Origin: Pseudoduganella plicata
GTDB taxonomy: Bacteria > Pseudomonadota > Gammaproteobacteria > Burkholderiales > Burkholderiaceae_D
Direction: 5' to 3'
Length of the DNA stretch: 64,000 nucleotides
Assembly: GCF_004421005.1 (NCBI RefSeq)
Contig: NZ_CP038026.1
Coordinates: forward strand, 2,852,001-2,916,000
A program made the position numbers and the translations under genes. The notes below the pieces were generated by a model. That model searched no databases, was not told the origin of the DNA, and worked only from the letters and a program-made list of their open reading frames with translations. Positions 25,949 to 33,969 of this stretch are shown piece after piece; the first letter of the stretch is position 1, and each line of letters opens with the position of its first letter.

Positions 25949-26812
25949 ATGCATGCCGACAATAAATCCAGGCGTTTCGAAGGTTCCGACAGCTATGTTG
26001 CCACCGCCGACCTGAAGCTGGCCGTCAACGCCGCACTGACGTTGCAGCGTCCCCTGCTCATCAAGGGCGAGCCCGGCACCGGCAAGACGATGCTGGCCGA
26101 GGAAGTGGCCGCCGCGCTGGATCGCCCGCTGCTGCAATGGCACATCAAGTCCACCACGAAGGCACAACAGGGCCTGTACGAATACGACGCCGTATCGCGC
26201 CTGCGCGACTCCCAGCTGGGCGACGAGCGGGTGCGCGACATCCACAACTACATCGTCAAGGGCGTGCTGTGGCAGGCCTTCACCGCGCCCGAACCGGTCG
26301 TGCTGCTGATCGACGAAATCGACAAAGCGGACATCGAATTCCCCAACGACCTGCTGCGTGAGCTGGACCGGATGGAGTTCTACGTGTACGAGACGCGCGA
26401 GATGGTCACCGCGCGCCACCGTCCGCTCGTCATCATCACCTCCAACAACGAAAAAGAGCTGCCGGACGCGTTCCTGCGCCGCTGCTTCTTCCACTACATC
26501 CAGTTCCCCGACAAGGACACGATGGAAGCCATCGTCAAGGTCCATTACCCGCACCTGAAACAGGAGCTGCTGGCGCAGGCGCTGCAGTCGTTCTATGAAG
26601 TGCGCAACGTCTCTGGCCTGAAGAAAAAACCGTCCACGTCCGAGTTCCTCGACTGGCTCAAGCTCCTGATGGCCGAGGATATCGGGCCGGAAGCGCTGCG
26701 CAGCCAGGACACCAAGGCGATCGTGCCGCCGCTGCACGGTGCGCTGCTCAAGAACGAGCAGGACGTGCACCTGTTCGAACGCCTCGTCTACATGTCGCGC
26801 ACCAACCGATGA
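25949..26812 (+). CDS. MoxR-type AAA+ ATPase
   Basis: This 287-residue ATPase has Walker A GEPGTGKT, Walker B VVLLIDEIDKAD, sensor-1 region ITSNNEKELPDAF and the arginine RRCFFHYI. It belongs to the MoxR group, which work as chaperone-like ATPases with VWA-domain partners. The start at 25949 (product begins MHADNKSRRF) is preceded by GGAAG; the frame opens at 25835. Its stop overlaps a 44-codon frame (ATGA), and a VWA gene follows, which supports a MoxR-VWA system. The substrate complex is unknown; CoxD/CoxE-like pairs mature carbon monoxide dehydrogenase. Confidence 0.92.
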   Translation: MHADNKSRRFEGSDSYVATADLKLAVNAALTLQRPLLIKGEPGTGKTMLAEEVAAALDRPLLQWHIKSTTKAQQGLYEYDAVSRLRDSQLGDERVRDIHNYIVKGVLWQAFTAPEPVVLLIDEIDKADIEFPNDLLRELDRMEFYVYETREMVTARHRPLVIITSNNEKELPDAFLRRCFFHYIQFPDKDTMEAIVKVHYPHLKQELLAQALQSFYEVRNVSGLKKKPSTSEFLDWLKLLMAEDIGPEALRSQDTKAIVPPLHGALLKNEQDVHLFERLVYMSRTNR

Positions 26813-26943
26813 TCAACCTGCTGCGCCACCACGCCGCGCGCCGCCACGGCACCGTGTGCTACACGGTCATGCACAGCATCGTGCGTGGCGAGTGGCCGGA
26901 ATTGCGCGCGCGGCTCGACGACCTGCTGACCCGGGAGCGATGA
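26809..26943 (+). CDS. 44-residue ORF between the MoxR and VWA genes
   Basis: The ATG at 26809 overlaps the MoxR stop (ATGA), and its own TGA at 26941-26943 overlaps the first ATG of the VWA gene (ATGATG). The product reads MINLLRHHAARRHGTVCYTV, then MHSIVRGEWPELRARLDDLL and TRER: soluble, basic, one Cys, no recognised domain. The exact coupling at both ends argues that it is translated, or at least that ribosomes run through. It may be a small subunit or only a translational bridge. Confidence 0.5.
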   Translation: MINLLRHHAARRHGTVCYTVMHSIVRGEWPELRARLDDLLTRER

Positions 26944-28112
26944 TGCTGATCGATTTTTTCTTTACGCTCAAAGACGCGAAAATCCCTGTCACCATCAAGG
27001 AGTTCCTGACCTTGCTGGAAGCGATGCGGCAGAACGTCATCGACCAGTCGCTGGACGATTTCTACTATCTCGCGCGCCTGACGCTGGTGAAGGACGAGGC
27101 CCACTTCGACAAGTTCGACCGCGCCTTTGCCCAATACTTCAAGGGCATCAACGGCGCGTTCGAGACGGGCAGCGCGATCCCGCTCGACTGGCTGGTCAAG
27201 CGGATGGAGCGCGAGCTGACGGACGAGCAGAAGGCCGCGCTGGAGAAATTCGGCTACGACAAGCTGATGGACCGCCTGCAGGAACTGCTGAAGGAACAGA
27301 AGGAACGCCACGAAGGCGGCAGCAAATGGATCGGCACGGGCGGCACGTCGCCGTTCGGCAATGGCGGCACCAATCCGGAAGGCGTGCGCATCGGCGGCAA
27401 GGGCGGCAACCGCACGGCCGTCAAGGTGTGGGACCAGCGCAGCTACAAGGACTACGATTCGGACCGCGAGCTGGGCACGCGCAACATCAAGGTGGCCCTG
27501 CGGCGGCTGCGCCGCTTTGCCCGCGAAGGCGCCGCCGAGGAACTGGCGCTGGACCAGACCATCCGCGCCACGGCCAACAACGCCGGCTGGCTCGATATCA
27601 AGATGCAGCCGGAGCGGCGCAACAACGTCAAGGTGCTGATGCTGTTCGACGTGGGCGGCACGATGGACGACCATATCGAGCGCACGGAAGAACTGTTCTC
27701 GGCGGCGAAGTCGGAATTCAAGAACATGGAGTTCTATTACTTCCACAACTGCGTCTACGACTATCTGTGGAAGAACAACCGCCGCCGCAACGCCGAACGC
27801 TTCCCGACCTGGGACGTGCTGCGCAAGTACAAGCCGGATACAAAACTGGTGTTTGTCGGCGATGCCACGATGAGTCCTTACGAGATCCTGCACCCGGGCG
27901 GCTCCGTCGAGTACAACAACGAGGAAGCGGGCGCCGAATGGCTGGCGCGCTTCACGCACGCGTTCCCGAAATTCGTCTGGCTCAATCCGGAACCGGAAGG
28001 CCTGTGGCAGTACCGCCAGTCGATCGCCGTCATCCGCCAGCTGATGAACAACCGCATGTTTCCGATCACGCTCGCCGGGCTGGAAGGGGCGATGCGCACG
28101 CTCTCCAAATAA
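26940..28112 (+). CDS. CoxE-like VWA domain protein
   Basis: This 390-residue soluble protein has a C-terminal von Willebrand A domain (COG3552 type) and a helical N-terminal region (MLIDFFFTLKDAKIPVTIKEFL). The metal-ion site, normally DxSxS, reads DVGGTMD here, so it may bind metal weakly. A Gly-rich segment (WIGTGGTSPFGNGGTNPEG) lies near residue 130. The partner ATPase is two genes upstream. Two neighbouring ATGs (26940, 26943) are possible starts. Confidence 0.88.
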   Translation: MMLIDFFFTLKDAKIPVTIKEFLTLLEAMRQNVIDQSLDDFYYLARLTLVKDEAHFDKFDRAFAQYFKGINGAFETGSAIPLDWLVKRMERELTDEQKAALEKFGYDKLMDRLQELLKEQKERHEGGSKWIGTGGTSPFGNGGTNPEGVRIGGKGGNRTAVKVWDQRSYKDYDSDRELGTRNIKVALRRLRRFAREGAAEELALDQTIRATANNAGWLDIKMQPERRNNVKVLMLFDVGGTMDDHIERTEELFSAAKSEFKNMEFYYFHNCVYDYLWKNNRRRNAERFPTWDVLRKYKPDTKLVFVGDATMSPYEILHPGGSVEYNNEEAGAEWLARFTHAFPKFVWLNPEPEGLWQYRQSIAVIRQLMNNRMFPITLAGLEGAMRTLSK

Positions 28113-28149
28113 GCCGCGGCCAGAACGGGTGCCCGGAACCGGAAAACGG

Positions 28150-28188
28150 GAGCCTGTCACCGGTTTCTTGAAAACCGGTGACAGGCTC
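28150..28188. repeat. Inverted repeat, GAGCCTGTCACCGGTTT type (copy 2)
   Basis: Perfect 17-base arms (28150-28166 and 28172-28188) are identical to copy 1 at 11528-11568. CTGTTTTTTT follows directly, so on the plus strand it can work as the terminator of the moxR-VWA unit. Confidence 0.9.
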
Positions 28189-28289
28189 CTGTTTTTTTAC
28201 TGTCGCTATACGCGCACGCCGCCGTTCTTTACGCCCTTGTTACGGCGAAATCGCTATCGTGAAACTGTCTCCACTACCGATAGCGAACC

Positions 28290-28547
28290 ATGCAAACACT
28301 TACCGTCATGCCGCCGTCGACGCGGCTCATGCTGATCACCGTCGATACCGACCGCGTCATCGAACTGCGCCGCCTGGTTGCGCGGGCCTGCGGCAACCGC
28401 CTGTTGTTCATGCGCATGCAGCCGATCGAGCATGCCACGCGCATGCAGGTCTGGCTGCGCGTGACGGAACCGGGCGTCCAGCGCATCGTCGATGCGGTTA
28501 CGCGCAGCCTCCCTTCCGCGCAACTGGGCCGCGTGGTGGCGCCATGA
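28290..28547 (+). CDS. Small ACT-like protein, unknown function
   Basis: The 85 residues alternate strand-helix-strand-strand-helix in an ACT-like manner (RLMLITVDTD, VIELRRLVARACG, LLFMRMQPIE, ATRMQVWLRV, VQRIVDAVTRSL). No catalytic motif is visible. No good ribosome site precedes the ATG; a second ATG at 28308 is possible. Its TGA overlaps the ATG of the following ParA-like gene, so the two are translated together and probably act together. I recall similar small genes ahead of small ParA-like ATPases in Oxalobacteraceae, which is memory and not a search. Confidence 0.6.
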   Translation: MQTLTVMPPSTRLMLITVDTDRVIELRRLVARACGNRLLFMRMQPIEHATRMQVWLRVTEPGVQRIVDAVTRSLPSAQLGRVVAP

Positions 28548-29080
28548 TCGTCACCGTCGTCAACGAAGGCGTCGGCGTCGCCAAGCCGGCATTGGCCGAA
28601 CACCTCGCCGCGTTGCGCGGCCTGGCCGGGCGCAAGGTGCTGCTGATGGACGCCGATTCCCATCCGCATCCGAGCCACTGCGGCAAGGCGGCTTTGCCGA
28701 TCGCGGCGCGTGCCGTGTGCGGCAAGGGCGTGCAGGCCGAACTGGAAAACCTCGGCCAGCGCTTCCAGGACATCGTTGTCGATGCCGACGGCCGCGATTC
28801 GCTGGGCAGCCGCGCCGCCCTGATCGCGGCGAAAGTGGTGGTGATCCCTGCCGACGACCTGCATGGCGACCCGGCACGCGCTGTCAGGCTGGCCGAGCGG
28901 ATCGGCAATGCACTACTGTTCAATCCTGGCCTGCGCATCGTCATCGTGCCTTGCCACGGCTGGAGCGGCGGCAGCTGTCACGGCGCAGCGTGCGTCACCA
29001 CGTTACTGCAACAGCGCCTGGCGGGCGCCGAGCTGGCCGGACAGCCAGGCTCGTTGTACGCCACCGTCTTCGGCAATTAG
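28544..29080 (+). CDS. ParA/MinD-like protein with degenerate P-loop
   Basis: This 178-residue protein keeps the ParA scaffold: MIVTVVNE at the start, KVLLMDAD (second strand), and DIVVDADGRDSLGSR and AAKVVVIPADD as in Walker B and the following strand. The P-loop, KGGVGKST in active relatives, reads GVGVAKPA (residues 9-16). The signature lysine and the GK[ST]T core are lost, and only K14 remains. ATP hydrolysis is therefore doubtful. It may be a nucleotide-binding or dimerising scaffold, or a decaying gene with an intact frame. It is coupled to the small ACT-like gene upstream. Confidence 0.75.
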   Translation: MIVTVVNEGVGVAKPALAEHLAALRGLAGRKVLLMDADSHPHPSHCGKAALPIAARAVCGKGVQAELENLGQRFQDIVVDADGRDSLGSRAALIAAKVVVIPADDLHGDPARAVRLAERIGNALLFNPGLRIVIVPCHGWSGGSCHGAACVTTLLQQRLAGAELAGQPGSLYATVFGN

Positions 29081-29122
29081 CCGCACCCCGCGGCGGCACG
29101 TGCCGTGCCGCCGCCTCGCGCA

Positions 29123-29881
29123 TCAGAACACCTTCGACACCGTCAGCACCAGCGCATCCTTGCCCGTGAACTTGCCATTGACAGGCGAGGCGTACGCGCT
29201 CGCGCCGGCGTTGGTGGCGATCCACGCCAGCGCCACCGAAGCGACGCCAAAGTCCTTCGTCACACCCACCTTCCAGTCCGTATAGTCGGCCGCGTCGTGC
29301 TGCTTCACCTTCTGGCGACCGGCGTGCAGCGTCACGACCACGCCGCCGATCTCGCGGTTGAACGACAGATCGAGATAGCCGCTATGCCGGCTGTCGGTGA
29401 AACCGAACAGATTGGTCGCGGCATGGGAATACTTCAGCGTCCATGGCCCGGCGCCCAGCTGGCCATACAGCTCCAGGGTGTTGGCATCCGGGTGCAGGCG
29501 GTTGGAGGGGTAGACGTAGCCCAGCAGACCGGCGTCATACGAGATGGCGCTGCCGCCCAGGTTGCCGAGGGTGCCGCGTTTGCCGGCATACAGGTCCCAC
29601 TCGCTGCCGCCATCGCCGCCGGCATCCCTCGTCCACCTGATCGTCGACAGCCAGGCGCCCGCGTAAAAGCCGGTACCGGCATCGACCCAGTCCGCGCCGC
29701 CCTGCAGCGCCGGCTTCAGACGGGTCTGCGAGATGCCGCGGAAACGGTAGTCGGACGTCACGGCCACGTTGTAGGTCAGCGTGGAAGCGGGCGTGGGCGT
29801 GCTCTCCTGAGCCTTGGCGCCGGCGGCGAATACGGATGCAAATGCGAAGGCAAAGGGAATGCCTGAAAACAGACGTTTCAT
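29123..29881 (-). CDS. TorF-type putative porin
   Basis: This 252-residue outer membrane protein has a signal peptide ending near AGAKAQ, then LTYNVAVTSDYRFRGISQTRLKPALQ, the opening typical of TorF/TIGR02001 proteins. Alternating beta strands follow to the C-terminal VF. The family is predicted to form a 12- to 16-stranded barrel; its solute is unknown. It lies 89 bases behind kdpE on the same strand and could be read from the kdp promoter, so a role in outer-membrane potassium or ion passage is possible but not shown. Confidence 0.85.
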   Translation of the reverse strand: MKRLFSGIPFAFAFASVFAAGAKAQESTPTPASTLTYNVAVTSDYRFRGISQTRLKPALQGGADWVDAGTGFYAGAWLSTIRWTRDAGGDGGSEWDLYAGKRGTLGNLGGSAISYDAGLLGYVYPSNRLHPDANTLELYGQLGAGPWTLKYSHAATNLFGFTDSRHSGYLDLSFNREIGGVVVTLHAGRQKVKQHDAADYTDWKVGVTKDFGVASVALAWIATNAGASAYASPVNGKFTGKDALVLTVSKVF

Positions 29882-29970
29882 GATGTTCTTTCAATGTGCA
29901 AGGACGAACGGGGCCTTTGCCGTCACTGGCGTGGCGGCGCAGCTGGCCGGGTGCTGCGAATAAGAGGTTG

Positions 29971-30675
29971 CTAGCCGGGTGCGAGCAGCAGGCGGTAACC
30001 GACTGCCGTTTCGGTCAGCAGGTGTACGGGTTGGGCCGGCTCACGTTCCAGTTTCTGGCGCAGGTGCCCCATGTAAATGCGCAGGTAGTGGCCGCTTTCG
30101 GTATGCGACGGTCCCCATACCTCGCGCAGCAGCTGGGGATTGGTGACGACGCGGCCGGCATTGTTGACCAGTACGGCCAGCACGCGGAATTCGGTCGGCG
30201 TCAGGTGGACCATCTGGCCCGCCCGCGTGACCATGCGCGCCGGCAGGTCGACGCGAACGTCGCCGAACGACACGACACCGTCGCTGTCCCCGCCTGGGAC
30301 GCGCTGGCGGCGCAAGGTCGCGCGCACGCGGGCCAGCAGCTCGCCCACGCCGAACGGCTTGGTCAGGTAGTCGTCCGCGCCGGCGTCGAGCGCGCGGATC
30401 TTTTCCGCTTCGCCGACGCGGGCGGACAGCACGATGACGGGTACGCTCGACCACTTGCGCAGGTCGGAGATCAGGTCGATGCCGTCGCCGTCCGGCAGGC
30501 CCAGATCGAGGATGACGAGATCGGGCCGGCGCGTGCCCGCATCGATCAGGCCGCGCTGCATCGTCGCGGCCTCCTGCACATTCCAGCCTTCCGCTTCGAG
30601 CGCCATGCGCACGAAACGGCGGATCTGCGGCTCGTCTTCCACCAGCAGCGCGGTGGGATTCAACTTATCGTTCAT
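29971..30675 (-). CDS. kdpE: Response regulator KdpE
   Basis: This is an OmpR/PhoB-type regulator of 234 residues. The receiver domain has VEDEP and the phospho-acceptor Asp in LVILDLGLPDGDG, and the winged helix has VHLTPTEFRVLAVLVNNAGRVV and GHYLRIYMGHLRQKLE. KdpE turns on kdpFABC under potassium limitation. I use the ATG at 30675; a GTG at 30681 is also in frame. It overlaps the 3' end of kdpD, which fits a coupled two-component pair. Confidence 0.95.
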   Translation of the reverse strand: MNDKLNPTALLVEDEPQIRRFVRMALEAEGWNVQEAATMQRGLIDAGTRRPDLVILDLGLPDGDGIDLISDLRKWSSVPVIVLSARVGEAEKIRALDAGADDYLTKPFGVGELLARVRATLRRQRVPGGDSDGVVSFGDVRVDLPARMVTRAGQMVHLTPTEFRVLAVLVNNAGRVVTNPQLLREVWGPSHTESGHYLRIYMGHLRQKLEREPAQPVHLLTETAVGYRLLLAPG

Positions 30676-33361
30676 GTTCACTCACTGGTTCTTCCGGCAG
30701 CGCGGGCGCCGTGCCCAGCGGCAGGGCGATGACGATGGCGGCGCCGCCTTCCGGTGCGCGGCGGGCGCCGATACTGCCGCCGTGTGCCGTGACGAGCGCG
30801 CGGCAGATCGCCAGGCCAAGGCCAATGCCGGGCTTGGCCGACTCGCGCTCGCCGCGCGCGAATTTCTCGAAAATGACTTCTTCCTGCCCGGCCGGCAGCC
30901 CGGGACCATTGTCGCTGACGATGACCTCCAGCGAGTCGGCATCCACCTGTGCCGAGACGGTGATGGTGCTGCCGGGCGGCGTGTACTTGGCCGCGTTCTC
31001 CAGCAGATTGCACAGCACGCGTTCGATCAGTACCGCATCGTAGCGTACCAGCGGCAGATCGGCCGGCAGCCGGGTCGCCACGCGATGCTGCGCCAGCAGG
31101 GTGCGGCTGATGCGCAACGCACTGCCAACCACCTCCTCCACTGCCTGCCACTGCAGGTTCAGTTGCACGGCGCCGCTCTCTATCCGGGCCATGTCCAGCA
31201 GATTGGCGACCAGGGTTGCCATCCGCACCGTCTCCTGCTGCAGGGCGTGCGCCATCTCCAGCTGGTTCTCCGCCAGCGGCGGCTTCGACAGCGCCAGCGA
31301 CTCGGCCAGGCCGACGAGCGACGTCAAGGGTGTGCGCAGGTCGTGCGACAGCGCCGCCAGCAGCGAATTGCGCAGCCGCTCCGACTCCATCTGCACCAGC
31401 GCGCCCTGGGCCACGTCGATGTAATGCACCCGTTCCAGCGCGATCGCGGCCAGTGCGGCAAACGTGTCGAGCTGGCGGCGCTGCTCGGGAATGAGCAGCC
31501 AGCGCCGGTCGCGCGGCGCCAGCACCATGACGCCGCGCGTGCGCATCGGCGCGATCAGCGGCAGGTAGAACAACGGTGACGACGGCAGCGTCCCCGTATT
31601 GATGCCGGCCGCTTCCGCATGATCGAACGCCCACTGGGCAATGGCGGCATCGGGCACCGGGGCGGCCGGATCGGCGTCCTCCGGCTCGACCAGGCGGCCG
31701 TCCGCATCCGGCAGCAACAGCGTGACGCGGGCGCGGAACGCCTGCGCCAGTGTGCGCCGCGTGATCTCCAGCACCTGCCCGGCCTGCAGCACGCCGGTCA
31801 GTTCGCGCGCATATTCGTACAGCTCGCGCGAGCGCGCCTCGCGATTGGATGCCACGCGGGCCTGGAACCGCAGCCCGGCCGTCAGGTGACTGGTGATGAG
31901 ACCCACCACCAGCATGACGGCGAACGTGATCACATACTGGAAATCGCTGACCGCTAGCGAAAACGTGGGCGGCACGAACAGGAAGTCGAAGGCGGCCACG
32001 CCGACAAAGCTGCACAGCACGGCCGGCCCGCGCCCCAGCTGGAACGCCACCAGCAACACGGCCAGCAGGAACAGCATGGCGATATTGGTGATATCGAGCG
32101 CCTGCGCCAGCGGCACGCCAGCCGCCGCCACCAGCGCGGCCGCAGCCACGGCCAGCGCGTAACGCGCCCAGTCGCGGGGCGCGGCCTCGCTGGCGGTTGT
32201 CTCGGGCCGCGCCGCCACGCCGGCGGCGCCGCCGATTTCGATCAGGTCCACCGCCGGCGCGCGCACGGCGATGCGGCGCAGGTAAGCCCGGCGCCATGGC
32301 CAGACCCCGCTTGCGCGCCCCAGCACGATTTTCGAGATATTCTGGCCCAGGGCATAATCGGCGATCGCCGTGCCGATATCGTCGGCCGCCAGCACCGCTG
32401 TCGTCGCGCCCAGGTCTTGCGCCAGCTTCAGGGTCTGCAGGATACGTTCGCGCCGTGCGTCCGGCATGCGCCGCAGCGCCGGCGTCTCGACATACACGGC
32501 ATGCCACTGCGCATTGAGCTGGCCGGCCAGCCGGGCGGCACTGCGCACCACGTGTTCCCCGCCCGGCTGCGGACCGACGCAGGCCAGCAGCGCGACGCCC
32601 GTCTTCCACATCGGGCTGATCGATTGCTCCACGCGGTAAGCCTGCACATCGCCCTGCACCCGGTCGGCCGTGCGGCGCAGCGCCAGTTCGCGCAGGGCAA
32701 TCAGGTTCCCCTTGCGGAAAAAGTTGGCCGCCGCGCGCTCGGCCTGCGGTCCCTGGTACACCTTGCCGCCCTTCAGGCGTGCCAGCAGTTCGTCCGCCGG
32801 CAGGTCCACCAGCACCACCTCGTCGGCGTGGTCGAACACCGTGTCGGGCAGGGTTTCGGCCACGCGGATGCCCGTAATGCCGCCCACCACGTCGTTCAGG
32901 CTTTCCAGATGCTGCACGTTGACCGTGGTGAAGACGTCGATACCGGCATCGAGCAGTTCCTCGACATCCTGCCAGCGCTTCGGATGGCGTGCGCCCGGTG
33001 CGTTCGAGTGGGCCAGCTCGTCGACCAGGATCAGCGCGGGGCGCAGCGCCAGCGCGCCATCGAGGTCGAACTCGGGCAGCGTCTTGCCGCGCCATGCCAC
33101 CTCTCTCAACGGCAGCACGTCCAGCGTGTCGAGCAGTGCCGCCGTGTCGGCGCGGCCATGCGTTTCGACGATACCGACCAGCGGCCGCACGCCTTCGGCC
33201 TGCAGCTTGCGGGCGGCCGCCAGCATCGCGAACGTCTTGCCGACACCGGCCGATGCACCGAAGTAGATGCGCAGGCGGCCGCGCGCGGCCTTCCTTTCCC
33301 GCGCCTGGAACTGCGCCAGCAGCGTATCGGGATCGGGACGTTGGGGTTCGTCTGAAAGCAT
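30665..33361 (-). CDS. kdpD: Sensor histidine kinase KdpD
   Basis: KdpD senses low potassium or turgor and phosphorylates KdpE. The 898-residue protein has, in order: the cytoplasmic KdpD domain with the P-loop GASAGVGKT, a Usp-like domain (about 255-370), four close transmembrane helices (DUF4118, about 400-500), a GAF domain, and HisKA/HATPase with the phospho-His in AALSHDLRTPL. All parts are present. It starts 27 bases after the kdpC stop. Confidence 0.96.
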   Translation of the reverse strand: MLSDEPQRPDPDTLLAQFQARERKAARGRLRIYFGASAGVGKTFAMLAAARKLQAEGVRPLVGIVETHGRADTAALLDTLDVLPLREVAWRGKTLPEFDLDGALALRPALILVDELAHSNAPGARHPKRWQDVEELLDAGIDVFTTVNVQHLESLNDVVGGITGIRVAETLPDTVFDHADEVVLVDLPADELLARLKGGKVYQGPQAERAAANFFRKGNLIALRELALRRTADRVQGDVQAYRVEQSISPMWKTGVALLACVGPQPGGEHVVRSAARLAGQLNAQWHAVYVETPALRRMPDARRERILQTLKLAQDLGATTAVLAADDIGTAIADYALGQNISKIVLGRASGVWPWRRAYLRRIAVRAPAVDLIEIGGAAGVAARPETTASEAAPRDWARYALAVAAAALVAAAGVPLAQALDITNIAMLFLLAVLLVAFQLGRGPAVLCSFVGVAAFDFLFVPPTFSLAVSDFQYVITFAVMLVVGLITSHLTAGLRFQARVASNREARSRELYEYARELTGVLQAGQVLEITRRTLAQAFRARVTLLLPDADGRLVEPEDADPAAPVPDAAIAQWAFDHAEAAGINTGTLPSSPLFYLPLIAPMRTRGVMVLAPRDRRWLLIPEQRRQLDTFAALAAIALERVHYIDVAQGALVQMESERLRNSLLAALSHDLRTPLTSLVGLAESLALSKPPLAENQLEMAHALQQETVRMATLVANLLDMARIESGAVQLNLQWQAVEEVVGSALRISRTLLAQHRVATRLPADLPLVRYDAVLIERVLCNLLENAAKYTPPGSTITVSAQVDADSLEVIVSDNGPGLPAGQEEVIFEKFARGERESAKPGIGLGLAICRALVTAHGGSIGARRAPEGGAAIVIALPLGTAPALPEEPVSEHER

Positions 33362-33388
33362 GGTTCGCCAGTGTAGCCGATGCGGCGC

Positions 33389-33958
33389 TTATTGCTCGTC
33401 CAGCGCCAGGTTCAGCGCCAGCACATTGACTTTCGGCTCGCCCAGGAAGCCCAGCGTAGGCCGCTCGGCAAGACGCTCGATGACCGCCTGCACGCTTGCA
33501 GCGTCGATGCCGCGCGCGCGCGCCACCCGCGCCACCTGATACCGGGCAGCCGCCAGGCTCATGTCCGGATCGAGGCCGCTGGCCGATGCCGTCACCAGGT
33601 CGACCGGCACCGGCATCGTATTCGTCGGATCGGCCGCGCGCAGAGCCGCGACGCGCGCCCTGGCCGCATCGAGCAGCGCGGGATTGAGCGGTCCCTGGTT
33701 CGACCCGGACGAGCCGTTCCCGTTGGCCGCCATTGGCGCCGTGGCCGACGGACGGCCCCAGAAATAGCGTGGCGCCGTGAACGACTGGCCAATGAGGCGC
33801 GAGCCGACGACCTTGCCGTGGCTTGTGACCAGGCTGCCGTCCGCCTCGGCCGGAAAGGCCAGGCTGGCGATGGCCGTGACGCCGGCCGGGTAGATCGCGC
33901 CGCACAGGACGGTCAGCACGCCGAAGACGACGACAGCGGGACGGAGATGGGAAATCAT
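33389..33958 (-). CDS. kdpC: Potassium-transporting ATPase subunit KdpC
   Basis: KdpC stabilises ATP binding in the KdpFABC potassium pump. The 189-residue protein has one N-terminal transmembrane helix (about 5-25) and the family segments SRLIGQSFTAPRYFWGRPSA and GLDPDMSLAAARYQVARVA. The start is the ATG at 33958 (product begins MISHLRPAV); the 13 codons upstream in frame lie in the kdpB spacer. Confidence 0.95.
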   Translation of the reverse strand: MISHLRPAVVVFGVLTVLCGAIYPAGVTAIASLAFPAEADGSLVTSHGKVVGSRLIGQSFTAPRYFWGRPSATAPMAANGNGSSGSNQGPLNPALLDAARARVAALRAADPTNTMPVPVDLVTASASGLDPDMSLAAARYQVARVARARGIDAASVQAVIERLAERPTLGFLGEPKVNVLALNLALDEQ

Positions 33959-33969
33959 GTTGGATCCTT

